Origin: Streptomyces sp. A012304
Lineage (GTDB): Bacteria > Actinomycetota > Actinomycetes > Streptomycetales > Streptomycetaceae
Assembly: GCF_026008495.1 (NCBI RefSeq)
Contig: NZ_BQUN01000038.1
Coordinates: 1 to 49,434 of the forward strand
DNA: 49,434 bases
Direction of reading: 5' to 3'
Part shown: piece by piece, positions 14,883 through 22,741 of the stretch
Position numbering within the stretch: the stretch's first letter is position 1
Layout: each line of letters begins with the position of its first letter
Made by a program: the position numbers and the translations under genes
The notes under the pieces: generated by a model
Told to the model about the DNA's origin: nothing
The model's database searches: none
Seen by the model: only the letters and a program-made list of their open reading frames with translations

Positions 14883-15068
14883 TTGGCCCACACCATTCGC
14901 TGCGCCCACGACGACTGCCCCGAGTACTCCCTCCGCGCTGGCTTCCAGCCCACTTCCCGCGAGGAGGAAGCCTCCGACCACCGCCGCAAGCTCGCTGCCG
15001 ACGGCTGGAGCGATGTCGAAGGCCGGGACTACTGCCCCGACCACGATCCGCGCCAGCCCGCCGCCTGA
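14883..15068 (+). CDS. Small zinc-binding protein with TTG start (61 aa)
   Basis: TTG 14883 is chosen because AAGGAGA lies 6 bases upstream and no other start fits. Contains CAHDDC near the start and YCPDHD near the end, a Cys/His set that could hold one zinc. Unknown function. Confidence 0.6.
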   Translation: MAHTIRCAHDDCPEYSLRAGFQPTSREEEASDHRRKLAADGWSDVEGRDYCPDHDPRQPAA

Positions 15069-15094
15069 CCGCCCGACACGACAGGAGTACTCAC

Positions 15095-15280
15095 ATGACC
15101 GACCTCGCCCGCAGCCTCGAAGCCGTCAGCCCCAAGGCCCCCATGACCCACCTGGCCCTGCGCATCGGACTCGGCAGCGTGGCCGGCCGCCCGGCCACCG
15201 AGCAGGAAATCGACCAGGCCCCCCGAATCCCCGAGGGAGCCACCCGCGCCGAGTACGCGCAGATCCTCCGCAACACCTGA
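15095..15280 (+). CDS. Small unknown protein (61 aa)
   Basis: ATG 15095 with AGGAG upstream. Helical, no cysteine, ends ATRAEYAQILRNT. Last gene of the rightward regulatory operon, followed after 15 bases by the hairpin at 15295-15330. Confidence 0.6.
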   Translation: MTDLARSLEAVSPKAPMTHLALRIGLGSVAGRPATEQEIDQAPRIPEGATRAEYAQILRNT

Positions 15281-15294
15281 ACCCACCCGCGCGC

Positions 15295-15330
15295 CGAAGG
15301 CCCGCCCCCTCCCCAGGGTGCGGGCCTTCG
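15295..15330 (+). terminator. 11-bp terminator hairpin
   Basis: Bases 15295-15305 pair perfectly with 15320-15330 around a 14-base loop, just after the stop of the preceding gene. It closes the operon that starts at 13786/13816. Confidence 0.75.
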
Positions 15331-15459
15331 TCCTGCGCGCCCGCAACGGCCGCCACCCCGCACCCGATCCGGTCACATCACCGTCACAAACCCACCACAC
15401 AACGCCAATCCCCCCTACGCTCACCCCGCACCAGCCACACCAGCAGGGGGGAAACACCC

Positions 15460-15984
15460 ATGCGCGCCCGCGCCCTCACCACACTCGCCACCGCCAGCCT
15501 GCTCGCCCTCACCGCCTGCAGCAGCAACGACAGCCCCGACAACACCACCGCCAGCAACAGCCCGGCCAGCGCCACAGTCAGCAGCAGCACGCCGGCGCCG
15601 AAGGAACTCGACGCGCAGCAAGTCGTCACCGCCCTCACCAAGGCGATCACCAGCACCAAGGCCGCCACCGTCTACACCGCCGCCACCGACCCAAACCAAC
15701 TCCTTGGACGCCCCAACGGCTACACCTCCAAAGCCGACTTCACCGACAGCCGCGCCAAGCCCAAGCTCGACGACGAAGTCCAGAACGGCGGAAGCGTCGA
15801 GATCTACAGCGACCCGGCCGACGCACAGGACCGCGCCAAGTACATCGCGGACACCCTCGACAAGATGAAGATCTTCGGCACCGAGTACCACTACCTCAAC
15901 GGCGGCATCCTCCTCCGCGTGTCCGGCGCGCTCACCCCCGACCAGGCCGCCGAGTACGAGGCCGCACTGAAGCAGCTGAGCTGA
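15460..15984 (+). CDS. Secreted lipoprotein
   Basis: 174 residues from ATG 15460, preceded by GGGGGG. Signal RARALTTLATASLLALTAC ends with a classical lipobox (LTAC) at about residue 20, followed by a Ser/Asn/Thr linker. The mature part (about 50-174) alternates helices and strands, with ASDPADAQDR-type acidic turns and ends in a helix EAALKQLS. TACGCT at 15416-15421 may be its -10 element. It stands alone between a terminator and the terminase genes, a typical place for a lysogenic conversion gene. Confidence 0.75.
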   Translation: MRARALTTLATASLLALTACSSNDSPDNTTASNSPASATVSSSTPAPKELDAQQVVTALTKAITSTKAATVYTAATDPNQLLGRPNGYTSKADFTDSRAKPKLDDEVQNGGSVEIYSDPADAQDRAKYIADTLDKMKIFGTEYHYLNGGILLRVSGALTPDQAAEYEAALKQLS

Positions 15985-15991
15985 AGCCGCC

Positions 15992-16022
15992 GGAAGATCA
16001 CCCGCGCGTGCCGGGCCACACT
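15992..16022 (+). promoter_or_regulatory. Late-class promoter upstream of small terminase
   Basis: GGAA at 15992-15995, exactly 21 bases, then CACACT at 16017-16022. The ATG of the terminase follows 7 bases later, suggesting a leaderless message. Member of a set of seven sites with the same spacing. Confidence 0.45.
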
Positions 16023-16029
16023 AGACGGC

Positions 16030-16593
16030 ATGACCGCCTACCCGGCACGCTGCCCGGCCCGCAACCTCAACGGCCGCATGTGCTCCCACCGCGCCGGACA
16101 AGGCACCGGTCACCCCGGGCTGGGCACCTGCATCTGGCACCGAGGCGCACACCAACACGTCGAGGAGGCCTGGGCCATGGCCCAAGAACTCGCTGCCGAG
16201 CGCGACATCACCCCCCACGAAGCCCTCCTGGGCCTCGTCCGCACCGCCACCGCCCGCGCAGCCTGGACCGACCAGATCATCGCCCAGCAGATGCGCGACC
16301 ACATCGACTCCGGCGGCGACCCGCTCAACCCGCCACAGGAAGTCAAGAGCTGGCTCGGCCAGTCCCGCCTGGAACGCAAGCTCGCCGCGACCACCGCGAA
16401 GCAAGCCGTCGACGCCGGCGTGATGGTCGCACTGGAACGGCGCCTGGACCTGGAAGGCGATCTGGTGGCCGCCGCCCTGTCCGCGGCGCTCGACGCGCTC
16501 AACCTCGACCACGAGCAGCGCGTCAAGGCGCTCGGCGCCGCGCAGCAGCACCTCCTCGCCGCGGGCCGAGACGCCACCACACACCCGGAATGA
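16030..16593 (+). CDS. terS: Terminase small subunit
   Basis: 187 residues from ATG 16030. The N-terminus has a Cys/His knuckle (CPARNLNGRMCSH ending GTCIWH, about residues 8-40) found in actinophage small terminases. Helical segments follow (LLGLVRTATARAAWTDQI), then a region WLGQSRLERKLAATTAKQ and a long C-terminal helix. It recognises the packaging site and loads the large subunit, 4.1 kb downstream. No ribosome site; the start directly follows a predicted promoter. Confidence 0.75.
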   Translation: MTAYPARCPARNLNGRMCSHRAGQGTGHPGLGTCIWHRGAHQHVEEAWAMAQELAAERDITPHEALLGLVRTATARAAWTDQIIAQQMRDHIDSGGDPLNPPQEVKSWLGQSRLERKLAATTAKQAVDAGVMVALERRLDLEGDLVAAALSAALDALNLDHEQRVKALGAAQQHLLAAGRDATTHPE

Positions 16594-16617
16594 TCATGCG
16601 TTGGGGCTGTCTACCGT
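16587..16617 (+). promoter_or_regulatory. Late-class promoter upstream of the sugar cassette
   Basis: GGAA 16587-16590 (as CCGGAATGATCATGCG), 21 bases, TACCGT 16612-16617, and ATG after 7 more. It is nearly identical to the site at 32848-32878, including the run up to the start codon. Predicts a leaderless mRNA. Confidence 0.55.
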
Positions 16618-16624
16618 CCGCCGC

Positions 16625-17647
16625 ATGAGACTCCTGCTCACCGGCGCGTCCGGCTTCGTCGGCTCCACCGTCCTCGCCCACGTCCTCACCCACACCGACT
16701 GGCACGTCGTCTGCCCCGTCACCTACCGGCACCACGGCGACGGCGCCCGCATCAACGCCGTCCTCGACGCCCACCCCGACACCCGCCACCGGGTCGACGT
16801 CATCGCCCACGACCTCGCCCTGCCCATCACCCCGCTCCTCGCCGAGCGGATCGGGCCCATCGACTACGTGTGGAACATCGCCTCCGAATCCCACGTCGAC
16901 CGCTCCCTCACCGACCCGGTGCCGTTCGTGCGGAACAACGTCGAACTCATGCTCAACATGCTGGAGTACGCGCGCGCCGCCCAGCCCCGCATCTTCCTCC
17001 ACATGTCCACCGACGAAGTTTTCGGGCCCGCCGCCCCCGGCTACCGGCACCACGAATGGGACAGCATCCGCCCCTCCAACCCCTACGCCGCCTCCAAGGC
17101 CGCGCAGGAGGCGATCGCCTACTCCTACTGGCGTGGCCTCGGCATCCCGCTGATCGTCACCAACACGATGAACCTCCTCGCGCCGGCGCCGCAGGCCGCA
17201 GAGAAGTTCATCCCGAAGATCGCCCGCGCCATCTTCGGCGGGGAGAAGCTCACCGTCCACGCGTCCCCGGACGGCGTGTCCGGGTCGCGCTGCTGGGTCG
17301 ACGCCCGCGACTTCGCCGCGGCGTGGCTGTGGCTCACCGAGCACTTCGACGGCGACGAGCGCCTCACCTACTACCCGACGATGCCTGCGGGCCCGCTGCG
17401 CTACAACGTCGTCGGCGACGAGGCATCGAACCTCGACGTGGCCCTCCGGATGGCGGCGGCCGCGGGCCGGGAGCTGGACTACGAGCTGGTCGACTACCAC
17501 TCGCAGCGGCCCGGGCACGACCACCGGTACGCGCTGGACGGGTCGCAGCTGACGAAGCTGGGCTGGCCGGGTCCGAGGCCGTTGGACGAGACGCTGGCGG
17601 ACATCGTGCACTGGTACGCCGACAACCCGCAGTGGCTCGCCGCGTGA
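16625..17647 (+). CDS. NAD-dependent sugar epimerase/dehydratase (extended SDR, RmlB-like)
   Basis: 340 residues from ATG 16625. The N-terminal Rossmann motif is LLLTGASGFVGS. NIASESHVDRS and MSTDEVFG (Ser128-Thr-Asp-Glu) match dTDP-glucose 4,6-dehydratase-type enzymes, and the catalytic Tyr-x3-Lys is YAASK (Tyr154, Lys158). Acts in the cytoplasm on a nucleotide sugar; the exact sugar cannot be read. First gene of a coupled cassette inserted between the two terminase genes, presumably making a sugar donor for the neighbouring glycosyltransferases. Confidence 0.85.
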   Translation: MRLLLTGASGFVGSTVLAHVLTHTDWHVVCPVTYRHHGDGARINAVLDAHPDTRHRVDVIAHDLALPITPLLAERIGPIDYVWNIASESHVDRSLTDPVPFVRNNVELMLNMLEYARAAQPRIFLHMSTDEVFGPAAPGYRHHEWDSIRPSNPYAASKAAQEAIAYSYWRGLGIPLIVTNTMNLLAPAPQAAEKFIPKIARAIFGGEKLTVHASPDGVSGSRCWVDARDFAAAWLWLTEHFDGDERLTYYPTMPAGPLRYNVVGDEASNLDVALRMAAAAGRELDYELVDYHSQRPGHDHRYALDGSQLTKLGWPGPRPLDETLADIVHWYADNPQWLAA

Positions 17648-18300
17648 TCTCCGTTCTGCTGCCGTCCCGTGGGCGCCCTGCCGCGCTCGCCGAGAGCATC
17701 GCGTCCCTGCGCGATACCGCTGGGAAGCGCAGCGTGGAGATCCTCGTCGCGGCCGACCCTGACGACCCGGACACCATCGCGGCCGCCGAGCAGCTGGCCG
17801 CCGACCACCTGTGGGTCGCCCCCGAGCGGTACGGCTACGGCCGTCTCCACGAGTACGTCAACGCACTCGCCGCCCGCGCGAACAGGGAGTGGCTGATGCT
17901 GTTCAACGACGACGCCCGCATGCTCACCCCCCACTGGGACACCGTCGTCGAACGCCAGCAGCCCGGCGTGCTCTGGCCCAGCAGCAACGACCTGCCGGGC
18001 TGCAACACCTTCCCCCTCTGGCCCCGCGCCTGGACCACCACGGTCGGCCACGTCAGCCTCAGCCCCCACTGCGACACCTGGATCCAGCAGATCGGCGACA
18101 CCCTCGGCCAGCAGCAGCGCATCCCCGTGGAGATCCTCCACGACCGGGCCGACCTCACCGGCGGCCACAACGACCTCACCCGCGCCGAATCCGCCAGCGG
18201 CTACCGCACCGCCGAGTTCTACGGGCCCGTCATGCAAGCCGCGCTGGCCCGTGACGTCGAGACGATCCGCCCTCTCGTCTGCAAGGAGAACACCCCATGA
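17644..18300 (+). CDS. Glycosyltransferase-like protein, GT-A fold
   Basis: 218 residues from GTG 17644 (GTGA overlap). It starts ISVLLPSRGRPAALAES, a family 2 type N-terminus, and has the acidic pair LMLFNDDARM near residues 85-94 in the DxD position. The C-terminal part, with LTGGHNDLTRAES and a Tyr-rich end, is unusual. Likely transfers a sugar made by the cassette; a nucleotide-sugar-binding non-catalytic role is possible. Confidence 0.65.
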   Translation: MISVLLPSRGRPAALAESIASLRDTAGKRSVEILVAADPDDPDTIAAAEQLAADHLWVAPERYGYGRLHEYVNALAARANREWLMLFNDDARMLTPHWDTVVERQQPGVLWPSSNDLPGCNTFPLWPRAWTTTVGHVSLSPHCDTWIQQIGDTLGQQQRIPVEILHDRADLTGGHNDLTRAESASGYRTAEFYGPVMQAALARDVETIRPLVCKENTP

Positions 18301-19574
18301 AGATCGGATGGGTCGGTCTCGGCCACCTCGGCCTGACCTGCGCGCTCGCACTCGCCGAGCACGGCAAACACCAGGTCTACGGCTACGACGTCACCAGCCG
18401 CCCGTACGACATCCTCGCCAGCCGCACCCAGCCGCACGAGGAGGAAGGACTGCCCGAACTCATCACCCACAACGACCCGGCCGGACGCGGCCACGGCCTC
18501 ACCGCCGTGGACAGCGTGGCCGACCTGGTCGAGCAGGTCGACGACGGTGGCCTCCTGTTCGTGGCGGTGCAGACCCCGCACGACCCCCGCTACGGCGGCG
18601 AGCAGCCCACCCTGGATCCTCCCGTAGATTTCGAGTACGGGTTCCTCATCCAGGCCGTCCGCGACGTCGCCCGTGAAGCCGAGCGGCAGGACAAAGATCT
18701 GACCGTCGTCATCGTGTCCACCGTCCTCCCCGGCACGACCCGCGCCCACCTCGCACCCCTGGCCGGCCGTCGGGTGCGGCTGGTGTACAACCCGTTCTTC
18801 ATCGCCCTGACGACGACGCTCCGCGACTACCTGCGGCCGGAGTTCGTTCTCCTCGGCTCCGACGACCCGGACGCCCTGGCGCAGGTCGCCGACCTCTACC
18901 GGGCGCTCCACGACCGGCCGGTGCACGCGGTGTCAATCGAGTCGGCGGAGCTGCTGAAGGTCGCCTACAACACCTTCATCAGCCTCAAGATCGTGTTCGC
19001 GAACTCGGTGATGGAGATCTGCCACAAGACCGGCGCCGACTGCGACCAGATCACCGACGGCCTCGCACTCGCCACCGACCGCATCGCCTCAGCGGCCTAC
19101 CTGCGCGGCGGGATGGGCGACTCCGGGGCCTGCCACCCCCGCGACAACCAGGCCATGTCCTGGCTCGCCCAGCGCCTCGACCTGTCGACCGACCTCATGG
19201 GCTACGTCACCCACGCCCGCGAGCAGCAGTCCGGATGGCTCGCCGACCTCGTCGAACACTGGCACCGCCTCACCCGCCTGCCCATCACCCTCCTCGGCAA
19301 GGCGTACAAGCCGAACATCGGCCTCACCACCGGTTCCGCCGGAGTGCTCCTCGCGCACCAGCTCACCGACCGCGGACTCCCCGTCGCCCACTACGACCCG
19401 CACGTCGACGGGCCCGCTGAAGTGCCGCCGGAGCCGTACCTGTACGTCATCACGACACGACACGACGCCTTCCTGAGCTACGAGTTCCCGGCTGGCTCGG
19501 TCGTCATCGACCCCCACGGCTACATGCCCGACCAGGCCGGCGTCACCACCATCCGCGTGGGGAGGAAGCGGTGA
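18297..19574 (+). CDS. UDP-glucose/GDP-mannose dehydrogenase family protein
   Basis: 425 residues, ATGA overlap. Rossmann motif KIGWVGLGHLGL at residues 2-13. Active-site Lys in SAELLKVAYNTF (about 221) and catalytic Cys in GDSGACHPRDNQ (about 279) are both present, as is the C-terminal LLGKAYKPN. The family oxidises UDP-glucose to UDP-glucuronate, or related sugars, with two NAD. All key residues are intact, so it should be active. With the SDR enzyme next door it could supply a modified uronic acid donor. Confidence 0.85.
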   Translation: MKIGWVGLGHLGLTCALALAEHGKHQVYGYDVTSRPYDILASRTQPHEEEGLPELITHNDPAGRGHGLTAVDSVADLVEQVDDGGLLFVAVQTPHDPRYGGEQPTLDPPVDFEYGFLIQAVRDVAREAERQDKDLTVVIVSTVLPGTTRAHLAPLAGRRVRLVYNPFFIALTTTLRDYLRPEFVLLGSDDPDALAQVADLYRALHDRPVHAVSIESAELLKVAYNTFISLKIVFANSVMEICHKTGADCDQITDGLALATDRIASAAYLRGGMGDSGACHPRDNQAMSWLAQRLDLSTDLMGYVTHAREQQSGWLADLVEHWHRLTRLPITLLGKAYKPNIGLTTGSAGVLLAHQLTDRGLPVAHYDPHVDGPAEVPPEPYLYVITTRHDAFLSYEFPAGSVVIDPHGYMPDQAGVTTIRVGRKR

Positions 19575-20170
19575 CGCGGGCACCGATCGACGTCACGGTC
19601 GTCGTCCCCTACCACCACGCCCGCTCCACCAGCGGCATGCTCGCCCGCGCCGTCAACTCCATCGACGCCCAGACCGTGCCGCACCAGCTCATCATCATTG
19701 AGGACCGCGGCAGCGACGGCGCCGCCATCACCCGCCAGCGCGGCTTGGAGATGGTCACCACCGAATGGGTGGCGTTCCTCGACTCCGACGACGAGATGGA
19801 CCCCACCCACCTCGAACACCTCCTCGCCTGCGCCGCCGACACCGGCGCCGACTACGTGTACCCCCACTACCGGGTCGCCGGAGGCACCGACCCGCGGCCG
19901 TGGATGCTCGGCCGGCCGTGGTCCAACGACGACCCGCAGCAGACCACGATCACCGTGCTGGTGCGCACCGGACTTGCCCAGCTGGTCGGGTTCCGCACCA
20001 AGGGCGACCTGCAATCCCCGGGGCGCCTGTACGCCGGCGAGGACTGGGAGTTCACCCTCGGCTGCATGAACGCCGGAGCCCGCATCGTCCACCACCCCGG
20101 CGTGACCTGGACGTGGCACCACCACGGCCGGAACTCGGCCGGCATCCCGGGCCGCGGGGACGCGCGGTGA
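19571..20170 (+). CDS. Glycosyltransferase family 2
   Basis: 199 residues from GTG 19571 (GTGA overlap). N-terminal VTVVVPYHHARSTSG, then AFLDSDDEMDPTHLE with the metal-binding DxD near residues 74-78, and GEDWEFTLGCMNAG as the acceptor-side ED motif. Short for the family but complete in its catalytic core. No membrane segment. Probably glycosylates a phage structural protein or DNA base; the acceptor is unknown. Confidence 0.8.
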   Translation: MTRAPIDVTVVVPYHHARSTSGMLARAVNSIDAQTVPHQLIIIEDRGSDGAAITRQRGLEMVTTEWVAFLDSDDEMDPTHLEHLLACAADTGADYVYPHYRVAGGTDPRPWMLGRPWSNDDPQQTTITVLVRTGLAQLVGFRTKGDLQSPGRLYAGEDWEFTLGCMNAGARIVHHPGVTWTWHHHGRNSAGIPGRGDAR

Positions 20171-20691
20171 AGCTGAACGTCGGCTGCGGCAACCACTACG
20201 CCCCGGGCTGGACCAACCTCGACCCGAACCCCGGGGTCTCGGTGCGGCCGGACATCGTCGGCTCGCTGACGGACCTGCCGCGGTCGGTGGTCTGTGTGAC
20301 GGCCGTGTACCTCGGGCACGTCCTGGAGCACCTGCCGTACGACATCGTGGTCCCGGCGCTGCGCGGTCTTTGGGAGCGCTGTGAGCCGGGCGCCGCTGTG
20401 GCTGTGGTCGGCCCTGACGTCGACCGGGCGCGTGCCCTTCACGCCGACGGCGCCATCGACCAGGCCACTCTGGACGGAGCGGTCTACGGCGCCGGGCGCT
20501 GGGCGGGCGACGTTCATCTCTGGGAGTGCACCGAGGCGGCGCTGCTCGACGCGGCCGCAGCGTCCGGTCTCGCCGATGTACGGCCGGTACCGGTCGACTC
20601 TCCAAGCCTCGACGCGTTCCCGATCGTCTCCCGCGCCCCCTGGCAGTGCGCCATCCACGGCACCGTGCCCGGGAACCCGACCGCCGCCTGA
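20167..20691 (+). CDS. SAM-dependent methyltransferase, class I
   Basis: 174 residues from GTG 20167 (GTGA overlap). KLNVGCGNHYAPGWTNLD is motif I plus the acidic strand-2 end; LGHVLEHLPYD is the usual later motif. Small single-domain enzyme, most similar in plan to sugar or lipid methylases. Being last in the cassette it may O-methylate the transferred sugar. Confidence 0.75.
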   Translation: MKLNVGCGNHYAPGWTNLDPNPGVSVRPDIVGSLTDLPRSVVCVTAVYLGHVLEHLPYDIVVPALRGLWERCEPGAAVAVVGPDVDRARALHADGAIDQATLDGAVYGAGRWAGDVHLWECTEAALLDAAAASGLADVRPVPVDSPSLDAFPIVSRAPWQCAIHGTVPGNPTAA

Positions 20692-20702
20692 GCGGTCACA
20701 AT
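20672..20702 (+). promoter_or_regulatory. Late-class promoter upstream of large terminase
   Basis: GGAA 20672-20675, 21 bases, CACAAT 20697-20702, then ATG after 6 bases. It lies partly in the 3' end of the methyltransferase gene. The weaker match among the set. Confidence 0.35.
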
Positions 20703-20708
20703 CCGGGC

Positions 20709-22121
20709 ATGACCACCGAGGACCGGGCCCACGTCGCGCAACGCGCCGCCGCCGCGCTCGGCGCCCTCCTCACCCCACGCTGGAAGCCCCTCCCACACCA
20801 GAACCCGCCCCCCGGCAACTGGTACGGCTGGCTCCTCCTCGCAGGCCGCGGCGCCGGCAAGACGGACGCGTGCGCCGAATACATCGCCCGCCACGTCGCT
20901 GGCCCACCGTGCCTGCCCGGCCCGGTGCCGCACTGGGTCGGCATCATCGCCCCCACCCAGGGCGACGCCGTCACCGCCTGCGTGTCCGGCCCGTCCGGCA
21001 TCAAAGCCCACGACCCAACCGCGTCCGGCCCCATCACCAGCGCGGGCGGCACCGTCGTGCGCTGGGCCAACGGCTCGCAGGCCAAGCTGTACGGCGCGAA
21101 CAGTCCCGAGGACGTCGAGCGTCTGCGCGCAGGCGGCAACACGTGCATCGCGTGGCTGGAGGAGTTCGCGGCGTGGCGGTACATGCAGGAGTCGTTCGAC
21201 CAACTCCGCTTCGGCCTTCGGTCGGGGCCGCGCCCGCACTGGGTGGCGTCGACGACGCCGAAGCCAAAGCCGCTGCTGAAGCGTCTCATGCAGGGCGAGG
21301 TCCCCGGCGTGGTCACCACGACCGCGACGATGTACGACAACCCGCACCTCCCGCAGCACATTCGGGAGATGCTCGAAGACGCCTACGCCGGCACGGACCT
21401 CGGCGAGCAGGAGCTGTACGGGCGGATCCTCGACGAGATCAAGAATGCGTTGTGGCGGAGGAAGGCGATTGCCGCGTCCCGCATCCCCTCCGGTGACCTG
21501 CCGGACCTGATCCGTACAACGGTCGGCGTCGACCCGTCTGGCGGGGCCGGGGAGCAGGGCATCATCGTCACCGCCAAGTCGGGGCTGCTGCTGCCCGGGC
21601 TGTTGCCGGGCCCGGAGCCCGACCCGGATGAGCGGGCCCCGGTCGGTGCGCCGCGCCCGCAGCCGCACGGGTTCGTCCTGGACGACCGGTCGTGCCAGCT
21701 GCCGCCGGAGGGGTGGGGGCAGCGGGCGGTGCAGGCAGCGATCGACTGGGAGGCCGAGGACATAGCCGTAGAGATCAACTATGGCGGGGACCAGGCGATC
21801 GCGGTGATCCGCACGGCGATGGAGAAGCTTGGGGTGGACATCCCGGTGCGGAAGGTTCGGGCGACGCAGGGCAAGGCCATCCGGGCGCAGCCGGTGGCCG
21901 CGCTGTCGGCGCAGGGCCGGTGGCATCACGCGGGGACGTTCCCGGAACTGGAAGAGCAGCTGTGCACCTGGTACCCGGAACTGGGCTGGTCACCGGACCG
22001 GTTGGACGGGATGGTGTGGGGGCCGTGGCATATGAAGCTGGTCGGCACGATGACGCGCGGCCAGGGCTCGCTGGGTGGAGATCTGGCCAGAAAGCAGATC
22101 GTCGGATCGCGGCTACGGTGA
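20709..22121 (+). CDS. terL: Terminase large subunit
   Basis: 470 residues from ATG 20709. ATPase Walker A LLLAGRGAGKTDA at about 42-54, Walker B CIAWLEEFAAW with catalytic Glu near 150, and the nuclease Asp in TTVGVDPSGGAG near 272. A second acidic patch IAVEINYGGDQ fits the RNase H-like nuclease. Cuts and pumps phage DNA through the portal. A Pro-rich insertion (about 295-330) sits inside the nuclease part. Normal length for the family. Confidence 0.92.
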   Translation: MTTEDRAHVAQRAAAALGALLTPRWKPLPHQNPPPGNWYGWLLLAGRGAGKTDACAEYIARHVAGPPCLPGPVPHWVGIIAPTQGDAVTACVSGPSGIKAHDPTASGPITSAGGTVVRWANGSQAKLYGANSPEDVERLRAGGNTCIAWLEEFAAWRYMQESFDQLRFGLRSGPRPHWVASTTPKPKPLLKRLMQGEVPGVVTTTATMYDNPHLPQHIREMLEDAYAGTDLGEQELYGRILDEIKNALWRRKAIAASRIPSGDLPDLIRTTVGVDPSGGAGEQGIIVTAKSGLLLPGLLPGPEPDPDERAPVGAPRPQPHGFVLDDRSCQLPPEGWGQRAVQAAIDWEAEDIAVEINYGGDQAIAVIRTAMEKLGVDIPVRKVRATQGKAIRAQPVAALSAQGRWHHAGTFPELEEQLCTWYPELGWSPDRLDGMVWGPWHMKLVGTMTRGQGSLGGDLARKQIVGSRLR

Positions 22122-22126
22122 CGGGC

Positions 22127-22561
22127 ATGGACGCCTGGCTGCTGCTGATCGTGATGTCGCTCGCCACCTACCGGCTGACGAAGTTGGTCGTCGAAGACAC
22201 CTTTCCGCCGGTGCTGTGGCTGCGGGACCGACTCGTCGGCGGGTGGCGTCCGCCAACGATGAAGGAACAACACCACGAGCGATACCCGACCGGGGAGGTG
22301 GAGGAGCACACGCTCAAGGCGATCCCGGGCCTCGGCACGTTCAGCCTGGTCGACGGAGAGATGCAGATCTACCGCCGCCGGTGGAAGCGGTCGCCGTTCT
22401 GGCTGGCCGAGTTGATCTCCTGCCCGTGGTGCGCGTCCGGGTGGGTTGCGCTCGGCGTAACCGCAGGCACATGGGCAACGGTCGGTCTGCCGATGCCGCT
22501 GCTGGTGTGGCCCGCGGTCTGGGCGGTGGGCGCCCTGCTCGCGGCGCAGGAGTGGGCCTGA
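22127..22561 (+). CDS. DUF1360-like membrane protein
   Basis: 144 residues from ATG 22127; GTG 22118, overlapping the terminase stop, is an equally possible start. First helix AWLLLIVMSLATYRLTKLVV, middle region with Tyr/Arg, then ELISCPWCASGWVALGV, the Cys-rich motif of DUF1360, and two more hydrophobic segments. DUF1360 proteins occur in sporulating bacteria and in actinophages at this place, between terminase and portal; role unknown. Confidence 0.7.
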   Translation: MDAWLLLIVMSLATYRLTKLVVEDTFPPVLWLRDRLVGGWRPPTMKEQHHERYPTGEVEEHTLKAIPGLGTFSLVDGEMQIYRRRWKRSPFWLAELISCPWCASGWVALGVTAGTWATVGLPMPLLVWPAVWAVGALLAAQEWA

Positions 22562-22682
22562 CGGGGAAGGACCGCCACCACATCGGCTCGTAGCGGGTGG
22601 AGCGGGAGCCTACGGGTTCTGGTGTGGTGGCTCTGTGGGGGCCGTCTGCGGTGGGCGTCGCGGACGGCCCTCACCCATCCCC

Positions 22683-22713
22683 GGAATGATCTTTACCGGG
22701 CCGCGCCTACCCT
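22683..22713 (+). promoter_or_regulatory. Late-class promoter upstream of portal
   Basis: CCGGAATGATC with GGAA at 22683-22686, 21 bases, TACCCT 22708-22713. Here an untranslated leader of about 20 bases with GAGGAGGAGG leads to the portal ATG, unlike the leaderless members. Confidence 0.5.
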
Positions 22714-22741
22714 CTCCTCCCAGACCGAGGAGGAGGACCCA

